In this document: one piece after another, positions 1-5,453 of the stretch
Position numbering within the stretch: the stretch's first letter is position 1
Layout of the letters: every line of letters starts with the position of its first letter
The notes under the pieces: generated by a model
Seen by the model: the letters and a program-made list of their open reading frames with translations, nothing else
What the model was told of the DNA's origin: nothing
Database searches by the model: none
Origin: CAZFDT01 sp964518335
Lineage (GTDB): Bacteria; Planctomycetota; Phycisphaerae; Phycisphaerales; Phycisphaeraceae
Assembly (NCBI GenBank): GCA_964518335.1
Contig: CAZFDT010000135.1
Location: 1-6,693, forward strand
Direction of reading: 5' to 3'
Length of the DNA: 6,693 bases
Position numbers and translations under genes: made by a program

Positions 1-10
1 TTAGGGACAC

Positions 11-44
11 TTCTATCGAGACCTAGGAGGTCAGTTCTATCGAG
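11..44. repeat. Two direct copies of TTCTATCGAG, 24 bp apart
   Basis: The ten-base motif TTCTATCGAG occurs at 11-20 and again at 35-44. Between them lies a small palindrome, GACCT-AGG-AGGTC, at 20-32. Repeated short motifs near a boundary are typical of transposase-binding sites at insertion-sequence ends, and the first bases of the window (TTAGGGACAC) could be part of such an end. No transposase is visible here and the sequence to the left is not available, so the mobile-element reading is inference. The stretch 1-119 holds no gene that I can support and no clear T-tailed terminator for xseA, whose stop lies at 120. Confidence 0.4.
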
Positions 45-119
45 CTACAACACTTTGGGTCGGCTGTGTTCCTCGCGGAGGGCTGATCTCTGACTTCTGG
101 CCTCTTGACCTACGCATGC

Positions 120-1550
120 TCAGAACAGCCGCGGCTGATCATCGGCGACCATCTTACGTCGGGATGGGTTCCGGGGACCGCGGGTGCGGGTCAGGGAGTC
201 AGGCAGCGCGGTGGGGAGGCCGCCTTCGACGATGCTCTTGACCGCGCCGTCGGCGAGGTAGGTGGTCAACCTGTGGCCGGGGTGGGCATCGGCGGCGTGG
301 CGGAGGACGCGGCCATCGGGGGCGAGGGTGTAACTGTAGCCGCGCTCGAGGACGCGGGTGGGGCTGAGCGCGTCGAGCTGGCGCGACAGGGCGTCGAGCT
401 GGTCACGGCGCCGAGCATGCGTTGTGCCTAGCGCGGCAAGCAGGCGGGTATCGAGACGATGCAGATCAGGGCGGCGGCTGGACACGACACGACAGAGCGT
501 GCTGCCGAGCATCGCGGCGAACCGGTCGAGCCTCTCCCGCGCTGGCGCCAGCGCCTTCTCGGGCGCGCGGAACATCGGCTGACGGGCCAGGGCGGTCAGG
601 TGCTGACGGCGATGCCGCACATCGCGCCGCGTCAGCAGCGACACGCGGTAGGAGAACTGATCGAGCTGGTGGTGCAGGGCGGCGGCGTCGGGGATGAGCG
701 TCATCGCGGCCTGGGTGGGCGTCGAGCATCGCATGTCGGCCACCAGCTCGGCGATGGTGATATCGGTCTCGTGCCCGATGGCGGCGACGACGGGGAGGCT
801 GCAGTGGACCAATGCGTCGGCGACGACGCGCTCGTTGAAGGCCCACAGATCCTCGATGCTGCCGCCGCCACGGGTGAGGATGATGGCGTCGAGCCCCCCC
901 CCGGAAAGAGCGGGCCCGTGCTCGGACAGCGTGCGGATGGCCGCGGCGATCTCGGGTGCTGCAGTGGCCCCCTGCACGCGCACGTCGTAGAGGTACAGCC
1001 GGCAGCCTGGCCAGCGCTTGCCGGCCGTGTTGATCACGTCCTGCAGCGCCGCCGCGGCGCGCGACGTCACCACCGCCACCTTGCGCGGCAACAGCGGCAA
1101 CGGTTTCTTCCGCGCGTCGTCGAAATACCCCTTGCCGCGCAGCTCCTCCATCAACGCCCGCAGCGCCAGCTCCAGTGCCCCCTGCCCCACCGGCTCCAAC
1201 GCATCGACGTATAGCTGCACGTGCCCCTGCCCCGGAAAGAAATCCAGCCGCCCCGTCGCCACGACCTGCATGCCACTGTGCACTGCAAAGCCCACCCGCC
1301 TCGCGCTGCTGGCGAACATCACACACCGCAGCGTCGCCGCCTCGTCCTTGAGGCTGAAAAACCAATGTTGCCGATCCGACAGATTGCTCACCTCACCCAC
1401 AACGCGAACCCGCGCCGGCACGTGATCGGCAAGCACCCGCTTGAGCAGTTCGCCCACTTCCGACACGGCAAGCGGTCGCTGCGACCCCGGCGCGGAAGCA
1501 GCCGGTGAAACGGCGCCAGGCTCGGGGTCTGGAAACGGCAGTCGCGGCAT
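120..1550 (-). CDS. xseA: Exodeoxyribonuclease VII large subunit (XseA)
   Basis: Large, catalytic subunit of cytoplasmic exonuclease VII, which with several copies of XseB degrades single-stranded DNA from both ends into short oligonucleotides during repair. From the ATG at 1550 the product is 476 residues, close to the usual 400-460. An N-terminal OB-fold (about residues 27-125) starts at LAVSEVGELLKRV and carries VGEVSNL and HWFFSLKDEAATLRCVMF. The catalytic domain follows, with KPLPLLPRKVAVVTS, the hallmark RGGGSIEDLWAFNE (about 227-240) and GHETDITIAELVADMRCSTPT (starting about 259). A coiled-coil-like arginine-rich stretch follows, then the late motif LSPTRVLERGYSY (about 395-407). The frame stays open upstream to a TTG at 1691, with a GTG at 1598, which would add a low-complexity Ala/Lys-rich leader of up to 47 residues. 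I prefer the ATG because the conserved fold starts soon after it, but its ribosome site is weak. A run of nine G (coding strand, 894-902) lies in frame at SGGGLD. No XseB gene is visible beside it. The family call is secure; the start is not. Confidence 0.96.
   Translation of the reverse strand: MPRLPFPDPEPGAVSPAASAPGSQRPLAVSEVGELLKRVLADHVPARVRVVGEVSNLSDRQHWFFSLKDEAATLRCVMFASSARRVGFAVHSGMQVVATGRLDFFPGQGHVQLYVDALEPVGQGALELALRALMEELRGKGYFDDARKKPLPLLPRKVAVVTSRAAAALQDVINTAGKRWPGCRLYLYDVRVQGATAAPEIAAAIRTLSEHGPALSGGGLDAIILTRGGGSIEDLWAFNERVVADALVHCSLPVVAAIGHETDITIAELVADMRCSTPTQAAMTLIPDAAALHHQLDQFSYRVSLLTRRDVRHRRQHLTALARQPMFRAPEKALAPARERLDRFAAMLGSTLCRVVSSRRPDLHRLDTRLLAALGTTHARRRDQLDALSRQLDALSPTRVLERGYSYTLAPDGRVLRHAADAHPGHRLTTYLADGAVKSIVEGGLPTALPDSLTRTRGPRNPSRRKMVADDQPRLF
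894..902. repeat. Homopolymer of nine C (nine G on coding strand) within xseA
   Basis: Nine consecutive C on the plus strand read as three glycine codons in xseA (the SGGGLD segment), between the catalytic-domain strand and the RGGGS motif. Runs of this length are prone to replication slippage, and a one-base change would shift the xseA frame before its key motifs. Whether it varies in the population is unknown. Confidence 0.8.
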
Positions 1551-1886
1551 GGCCGCATCGTCCACTTGTGCCGCAACGAAGTCAATCGCCGCGGCCACAG
1601 CTTGGACAGTGGCTTTACCCGATCGCTGCGTTGGTGTAGAAGCCTTCTGACCAGCCGGACGTGCGCGGCGCTTGGGGGCAGAACACCCCAAAGCGGCGGA
1701 CTACCGTCAGCGTTTTTCACGCCCGACGGATCAAGCCGACTCAGGCACCGCGGTATCGCTATGCCAAAACGGTGGAGAACGGCGATTATCCCGCTGTCGC
1801 CCGCTCTGCAGAGTTTCTGACTCAGTCTGCGGCTATCGTGAAATGTCCGCTGCACTGAGCGATGATTTCTGCAGCCACGTGCTAGA

Positions 1887-1910
1887 TGGAGCGGCTTCGC
1901 GGTCGCTCCA
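1887..1910. repeat. Small inverted repeat (7-bp stem)
   Basis: TGGAGCG at 1887-1893 pairs with CGCTCCA at 1904-1910 around a ten-base loop; the stem can grow by one wobble pair and one GC pair. There is no T-run directly after it on either strand, so an intrinsic terminator is not well supported. Role unknown. Confidence 0.45.
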
Positions 1911-1966
1911 GGCGGTTTACATTTGGTCTGATACGTTTTACATGAAGTATTGAGGCGTCAACTGCA

Positions 1967-2002
1967 GCTCCCTCTCCCCCGGTCTTCCGGGAGAGAGGGA
2001 GC
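1967..2002. repeat. Strong 16-bp palindrome, REP-like
   Basis: Bases 1967-1982 pair with 1987-2002 around a TCTT loop. Fifteen of sixteen positions are complementary, with one C-A mismatch in the middle (1977 against 1992). Outer arms are GCTCCCTCTC and GAGAGGGAGC, inner arms CCCGG and CCGGG. It would fold into a very stable hairpin in RNA or single-stranded DNA. No T-run follows on either strand, which argues against an ordinary intrinsic terminator. Its CTCCCTCTCCC character resembles dispersed extragenic palindromes (REP-type or MITE-like) of high-GC genomes. It sits about 95 bases before the transposase remnant, so it could also belong to the left flank of that element. Confidence 0.7.
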
Positions 2003-2096
2003 GGACTTCCTCGAATGCGTATGACACCCGCACCGCCGCGATTGCGGCCATTCAAGGCGACGGACCGCTTGCCACCAGAAGCATGTCACGGTCGCC

Positions 2097-2859
2097 ATGT
2101 TCTTCCACGCCCTGCTTCATGTCCTCGCTTTTGCCACCCACCGGACCTCGTCGCCCAAGTCCAGTACCGGAAGGCGGAGAAACAGGTACTGCGGTCGAAG
2201 CTGCCCAAGCGGGTGACTGTTACGGATGCCGAGAAAGCACGGCTGGTGAAGCTGGGGCTGAAGGTGGGGTCGGCCATCCGCGAGCTGATCACGATCGTAT
2301 CGCCGCGGACCTTCACGCGGTGGGCCATGCTTGATGGGTTCTCGCGACGGCTGCTCGCCTTGCGCGTCTATGCCCGCCCGCCACGAGCCAATCACGCCGC
2401 TGCACTTGTCCGAGGTGCCGCCAGAGAGTACGGCACGCCGCGTTTCGTCATCACCGACCACGGCTCCCAGTTCGGCATGCGCTTCATCGCCGCGATGAAG
2501 AAAGCGGGCATCCACCACGTACAAGGCCAGGTCCGAAACCTTTTTCTGAACGGAAAGATCGAGAGGTACTTTCGGCCCCTCCGCAACTGGTGGCGATGTA
2601 CGTTACCCACGCTCACCGTCAGCGGCCTACAGACGAAGCTGGATTGGTTCCGCGAGTAACACAATGAGCACCGCGTTCACGCAGCATTGGGTGCCAGGAC
2701 GCACAACGAAGCTGCGCTGCAGATCGTAGTGCTGACGCCGATCTCGATCCGCAGCGCGGCCACTACCTCGCCGACATCCAGATCACACGCCGGCCGTGTC
2801 GAGGCGACCCGCGGCTGCCAAGCATCGTCATCACGCTGCAGATGCGCCACGCGACGTGA
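2097..2859 (+). pseudogene. Degenerate, apparently chimeric DDE (rve-type) transposase
   Basis: Remnant of an insertion-sequence transposase, rebuilt across three frames. It starts MFFHALLHVLAFATHR in frame with 2097, loses one base near 2142-2146, then continues as DLVAQVQYRKAEKQ, LRSKLPKRVTVTDAEKARL and SAIRELITIVSPRTFTRW. Directly after that (about 2325) comes the core of an integrase domain: LDGFSRRLLALRVY, then GTPRFVITDHGSQF with the second catalytic Asp at 2456-2458, then LNGKIERYF with the catalytic Glu 35 residues on (2561-2563). The first catalytic Asp, which normally lies about 20 residues before the DGFSR motif, is absent. A TAA at 2657-2659 interrupts the conserved WFRE-x-HNEHRVHAALGART motif, probably in place of a tyrosine codon. 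A second one-base loss near 2758-2763 moves the frame again, giving DIQITRRPCRGDPRLP and a TGA at 2857-2859. Full-length relatives have well over 300 residues; only about 250 are left. The front half resembles a planctomycete integrase family and the back half a different DDE family, so this may be a fusion of two elements. It cannot make an active protein. Confidence 0.85.
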
Positions 2860-3025
2860 TCACCCTTGCCTCGAAAACTCCTTCACTTGTGTTGCAGTTA
2901 TCTTGCGCGATCAACCTGCCATTCCACGGCAAGCGATCAACCTGATTGCCGTGCGAATACCAAACAACACACCGTGGCAAGTTCATGGGCCACTACACAG
3001 GTGCCGACGAAACCAGTGAAGCCGG
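2860..3025. other. Non-coding gap after the transposase remnant
   Basis: No gene is supported here. It holds a 12-bp direct repeat (GCGATCAACCTG at 2907-2918 and 2933-2944) and an overlapping inverted repeat (CACGGCAA at 2925-2932 with TTGCCGTG at 2946-2953). No T-tailed hairpin is seen for the prepilin-like gene that ends at 3026, and no inverted repeat matching the left side of the transposase remnant was found by eye, so the element's ends are not defined. Confidence 0.5.
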
Positions 3026-3820
3026 TCACCAGTTCTCGTGCATCCACACGCCGTACCAGAACCAATTCTTTGCCGTCACTGTTCCTCGATCCCGCGGGAT
3101 CGACCCCGGTTCTTCGCCAAAGCGCATGGCTTCGACGTGGCCGTCCACGAATCCGGCAGCCGTGGTGACGTTCTGTGTGCCCACGGGATCGGCACTTCCG
3201 GTCGGATCGGGGCGGTCATACAGGCTCGGACCGTGGCGGTCGGCGAGTCCAAACGTGTAGTAGTTCCATGCAGCGACGCTGCGGATGTGGCGGCGATTAT
3301 CGAAATCGTTGCTTGCGTTGCGCGCCATGTCGGCAAAGAGCATCGCCTTGGTCGGATGGCGAATGCCGAGTTGTCCCTTGCCTGTCCCGTCGTCGGGGCG
3401 CCGCCATTGAGCATTAAAGAGGGACTGCGTGGTCGTGATGTGTCGATTCGATGCGTAGTCGGTGGTCCACACCTTCTCCTGCTGTTCCATGGGGCAGAAG
3501 AACATCGAGGGACCGACGCGTGGATTGGCGACTGGTCGCGGCGCATAGCCGCCGTTCCAGAACCGATTGGTCCAGATGACCCAAGTGCCCGTGGCGCTGG
3601 GCGGTAGGATTTCGACTGCATTGCCCACCAGCCACCCGCGGCAATCTGCCATGTAGCTGGCATTGGCGACAAGCAACTGCCGGTGGTTGCTCATGCATGC
3701 GGTGACACGGGCCGTCCGCTTGGCTTGTCCCAACGATGGCAGCAAGATCGATATCAAGAGTGCAATGATCGAAATCACCACCAGCAGTTCGATGAGAGTG
3801 AACGCATGACGACGTGACAT
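3026..3820 (-). CDS. Prepilin-like secreted protein, downstream paralogue
   Basis: A 264-residue protein with a type IV prepilin/pseudopilin N-terminus, expected to be cut by a prepilin peptidase and anchored in or exported across the inner membrane by a type II secretion or pilus-like system. After the leader MSRRHA comes FTLIELLVVISIIALLISIL, with the glutamate at +5 and the predicted cut between Ala6 and Phe7 (Ala where the classic site has Gly). The helix runs into LPSLGQAKRTARVTACMSNHRQLL, a join typical of the planctomycete family. The globular part has FFCP (Cys109), SNRHITTT and a C-terminal FVDGHVEAM (about 224-232). The HX9DG signature usual in relatives is not met: the nearest preceding RH lies 29 residues before the Asp. 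The start is fixed by GGGAGGAG at 3828-3835. It is a clear paralogue of the gene at 4105-5001, sharing IPxDRGT and NWFxxGVWMH at the end. It looks intact although an insertion-sequence remnant lies just beyond its 3' end. Specific function unknown. Confidence 0.93.
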   Translation of the reverse strand: MSRRHAFTLIELLVVISIIALLISILLPSLGQAKRTARVTACMSNHRQLLVANASYMADCRGWLVGNAVEILPPSATGTWVIWTNRFWNGGYAPRPVANPRVGPSMFFCPMEQQEKVWTTDYASNRHITTTQSLFNAQWRRPDDGTGKGQLGIRHPTKAMLFADMARNASNDFDNRRHIRSVAAWNYYTFGLADRHGPSLYDRPDPTGSADPVGTQNVTTAAGFVDGHVEAMRFGEEPGSIPRDRGTVTAKNWFWYGVWMHENW

Positions 3821-3827
3821 CGGGGTT

Positions 3828-3835
3828 CTCCTCCC
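3828..3835 (-). promoter_or_regulatory. Ribosome binding site of the downstream paralogue
   Basis: The coding strand reads GGGAGGAG, then seven bases, then the ATG whose first base is 3820. This near-perfect Shine-Dalgarno fixes the start. Confidence 0.85.
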
Positions 3836-3944
3836 TGACTCATCTCTGGCGCAGGCGGCGTCAACAACCGGTCATGCGATCAGGTCAAGAATCTGCGCCC
3901 ATCGAGGCCTTCATCGCCCGCATTCGTTGAACCATCCTAAATCA

Positions 3945-3972
3945 ACTCTACGATGAAAGGCCCCCATGTCAA
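3945..3972 (-). promoter_or_regulatory. Candidate sigma-70-type promoter for the downstream paralogue
   Basis: On the minus strand TTGACA (3967-3972, a perfect -35 box) is followed after 16 bases by TAGAGT (3945-3950), a fair -10 box matching four of six. Transcription would start near 3938, leaving a leader of about 118 bases. The -35 box lies within the palindrome at 3965-3982. Planctomycete promoter consensus is not well known to me, so this rests on the general bacterial pattern. Confidence 0.4.
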
Positions 3973-3982
3973 GCTTGTCATG
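3965..3982. promoter_or_regulatory. 18-bp near-perfect palindrome over the -35 box (operator candidate)
   Basis: CATG-T-CAAGCTTG-T-CATG is symmetric except for one pair of positions. It covers the putative -35 box of the downstream prepilin-like gene. Its size and symmetry suit a dimeric DNA-binding regulator, but no regulator is known, and a chance palindrome cannot be excluded. Confidence 0.35.
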
Positions 3983-4022
3983 CCGAGTAGTGCGTCCGGT
4001 AATGGCATGCCCCCCGCCAGTA

Positions 4023-4067
4023 TGCCTTGGCCAAAAGGCAAACGCCGCGCGAGACGCACGGCGTTGC
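4023..4067 (-). terminator. Probable intrinsic terminator of the upstream paralogue
   Basis: In the minus direction, 38 bases after the stop of the gene at 4105, a hairpin forms from CGGCGTT (4059-4065) and AACGCCG (4041-4047), extended by two GC pairs beyond a bulged base. It is followed by CCTTTTGG. A second, overlapping hairpin (TGCCTT 4023-4028 with AAGGCA 4035-4040) is possible. The T-run is only four long, so termination may be partial. The two prepilin-like genes are therefore likely to be separate transcription units. Confidence 0.5.
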
Positions 4068-4104
4068 AGTCCCCCGGTCCATGCGATCAGACGGGTCAAT
4101 ATGG

Positions 4105-5001
4105 CTAGTAGTTGTTGTGCATCCACACACCGCCATAAAACCAGTTCGGGCTCAGGGTGGTGCCTCTGTCATAGGGTATGCCTGTCGGCGAGTTATCGAA
4201 CGCCATGGCCTTGGCGTGGCCGTCCACGAAGCCCACAGGGGTGAAGATGTTGCTGCCATCGGTACTGAATGCGCCGTAAGACCCGAAATCGCGACTGGCA
4301 TGGCGGGCGCTGAACCCACCCCACGAGTTCGGCCACGCACGATCATACGTGGTGTTGTGCCATAACCTGACTTCGCTATTGCCGGGAAGGGTGTCGCCAA
4401 AAATCGGATTCTTGGGCACATAGGCGTCCCACCAGAGCGCGACCTTGGCCGCATGGCGAACGTCATCCTGCTTCCGCCATTTGGCGTCGTAAACGGTGGT
4501 GGCGTCTGTGACGTGCCTGTTGATTCCATACGACGTGTTCATGGTTTTCACGGCGTCGGCCGGACACATAAGCATCGATCTGGAATCAGCGCGTCGGCCG
4601 GTGAGTAATTCGCTCAGCGAGAAGGTGATGCCGCGGCCTGGAACGTCGACGCTGCGCAGCGACGGCCGCGTCGGAGAAGGATCAGACTCCCAGACGGCGG
4701 TCTTCACGGCGGGCAGCGGAACGTAACCGCCTTCCCAGAGATAGTTCCACCAGTGCCACACGCGCGCTGCCGGGTCAGACGCCGGTTCGGTCTGATGGTA
4801 CGCGCCCACGAGGTATCCACGATTCTGCGCGCCGTAATTGGCGTTGGCGATGAGCAGCTGACGGTGGTTGTTGAGGCAGACGCTGGTTCGTGCCGCCAGC
4901 CGTGCTTGCCCGAGCGCGGGCAGGAGCAGCGCGATGAGCAGCGCGATGATGGAGATCACCACCAGGAGCTCAATAAGCGTGAAGGCGCGACGTAGGTTCA
5001 T
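4105..5001 (-). CDS. Prepilin-like secreted protein, upstream paralogue
   Basis: A 298-residue protein with a prepilin-type leader, MNLRRA, and a FTLIELLVVISIIALLIALLL helix, glutamate at +5, predicted cut between Ala6 and Phe7. The join LPALGQARLAARTSVCLNNHRQLL and the cysteine motif MLMCP (Cys146) match the planctomycete secreted family. Later come GINRHVTDATTVYDAKW, a tryptophan- and tyrosine-rich middle, and FVDGHAKAM (about 258-266). The HX9DG spacing is not met: the last RH (His234) is 26 residues before the Asp. The frame is open to 5037, but the ATG at 5001 is chosen because AAAGGAG (5009-5015) sits seven bases before it and the shorter form gives a normal leader. It shares many motifs with the gene at 3026-3820 and differs mainly by an insert of roughly 25-30 residues before MLMCP (SDPSPTRP, GITFSLSELL). 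Such proteins are thought to be exported through a pseudopilin-type route; a substrate or partner cannot be named. Confidence 0.93.
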   Translation of the reverse strand: MNLRRAFTLIELLVVISIIALLIALLLPALGQARLAARTSVCLNNHRQLLIANANYGAQNRGYLVGAYHQTEPASDPAARVWHWWNYLWEGGYVPLPAVKTAVWESDPSPTRPSLRSVDVPGRGITFSLSELLTGRRADSRSMLMCPADAVKTMNTSYGINRHVTDATTVYDAKWRKQDDVRHAAKVALWWDAYVPKNPIFGDTLPGNSEVRLWHNTTYDRAWPNSWGGFSARHASRDFGSYGAFSTDGSNIFTPVGFVDGHAKAMAFDNSPTGIPYDRGTTLSPNWFYGGVWMHNNY

Positions 5002-5008
5002 GGCGAAG

Positions 5009-5015
5009 CTCCTTT
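5009..5015 (-). promoter_or_regulatory. Ribosome binding site of the upstream paralogue
   Basis: The coding strand reads AAAGGAG, seven bases before the ATG at 5001. It decides against a start at 5037. A short palindrome, GTGCA-T-TGCAC (5027-5037), lies just upstream in the leader. Confidence 0.85.
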
Positions 5016-5080
5016 CGGGTGGGTAAGTGCATTGCACCGTTCTGCTGCCACACCGCGGTCCTTATTGAAGTATATCAAGT

Positions 5081-5109
5081 AGGATAGCGAGGTTTAGCTC
5101 GTATGTCAA
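5081..5109 (-). promoter_or_regulatory. Candidate sigma-70-type promoter for the upstream paralogue
   Basis: Minus strand: TTGACA (5104-5109, perfect -35) is followed after exactly 17 bases by TATCCT (5081-5086, four of six of the -10 consensus). Transcription would start near 5074, giving a leader of about 73 bases that ends in the strong Shine-Dalgarno. The local sequence is more AT-rich than its surroundings, as expected of a promoter. This is the best promoter candidate in the window. Confidence 0.6.
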
Positions 5110-5117
5110 GACCTCGC
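5087..5117. promoter_or_regulatory. Inverted repeat flanking the -35 box (operator candidate)
   Basis: GCGAGGT at 5087-5093 and ACCTCGC at 5111-5117 are exact reverse complements with 17 bases between them. One arm fills the spacer next to the -10 box and the other lies just upstream of the -35 box, a layout that suits a repressor or activator site. No regulator gene is in the window. Confidence 0.4.
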
Positions 5118-5453
5118 CATCGGGATTGTCGCTGCATTTTCTCCAGTCAATTTAGCCTGCCAGATCGAGGTCTCGCTTTGGCGGCGCCATCGCCTTGGTT
5201 TGCAACAATACGCAAGCGGCGGGGCCTGGCCCAGGCGCGGAGGGGTGCGGCAAGCCAGCGAGCGACGCGGGGCGGTCCGCCCGTCACTATTGGTATATCT
5301 TAAATACCTGGCGAACGTTCTGCGGTTGGTGGACCGGCACCCCCGGCACCTGTTGACTCGAGGGCCCGCGTGCAATGCGGGCGAGCAGCCCTATGCGGTC
5401 CTCTGGGCCGATCTGACACCAAGATGCCCCCGCAGCCACATCCGGCACATGCG
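5118..5453. other. Intergenic stretch with GC-rich palindromes, no gene supported
   Basis: Between the promoter of the upstream prepilin-like gene and the end of the repeat-protein gene I see no supportable reading frame. It contains compact palindromes GCCTGG-C-CCAGGC (5224-5236) and GGGCGG-T-CCGCCC (5270-5282), followed by a short AT-rich patch (5287-5307). None is followed by a T-run. A terminator for the repeat-protein gene, which ends at 5454, is not evident. Confidence 0.5.

Larger units (their letters stand above)
1551..2096. other. Gap between xseA and the transposase remnant, no gene supported
   Basis: This stretch separates the preferred xseA start from the first recognisable codon of the transposase remnant. 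The part next to xseA (1551-1691) is open in the xseA frame and may encode an N-terminal extension. Beyond a stop at 1701-1703 the short open frames on either strand have no start with a ribosome site and no recognisable protein. Two hairpins (1887-1910 and 1967-2002) are the only clear structures. I could not pick a convincing xseA promoter. Confidence 0.6.

Noticed and set aside
459..1214. Long open frame on the plus strand opposite xseA
   Set aside because: It is antisense to the conserved exonuclease motifs, has low-complexity composition typical of GC-rich shadow frames, and has no recognisable domain.
466..1365. 299-codon open frame on the minus strand in another frame of xseA
   Set aside because: Ala/Arg/Gly-rich translation with no motif; it overlaps the entire catalytic domain of xseA, whose frame is secure.
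1388..1855. Minus-strand open frame across the xseA start region
   Set aside because: It overlaps xseA in a different frame, has no ribosome site and no recognisable family; considered as a small upstream gene but not supported.
2015..2096. Upstream in-frame start for the transposase at 2015
   Set aside because: The residues before DLVAQVQYRKAEK in that frame are proline- and arginine-rich and unlike the family; the better N-terminus lies in another frame from 2097 with a frameshift near 2142-2146.
2946..3260. Plus-strand open frame overlapping the end of the downstream prepilin-like gene
   Set aside because: Antisense to a well-supported gene with a strong Shine-Dalgarno; no motif of its own.
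5110..5453. tRNA or structured RNA in the intergenic stretch
   Set aside because: No cloverleaf, T-loop or CCA-like end was found, and the palindromes are too short and isolated for a riboswitch call.
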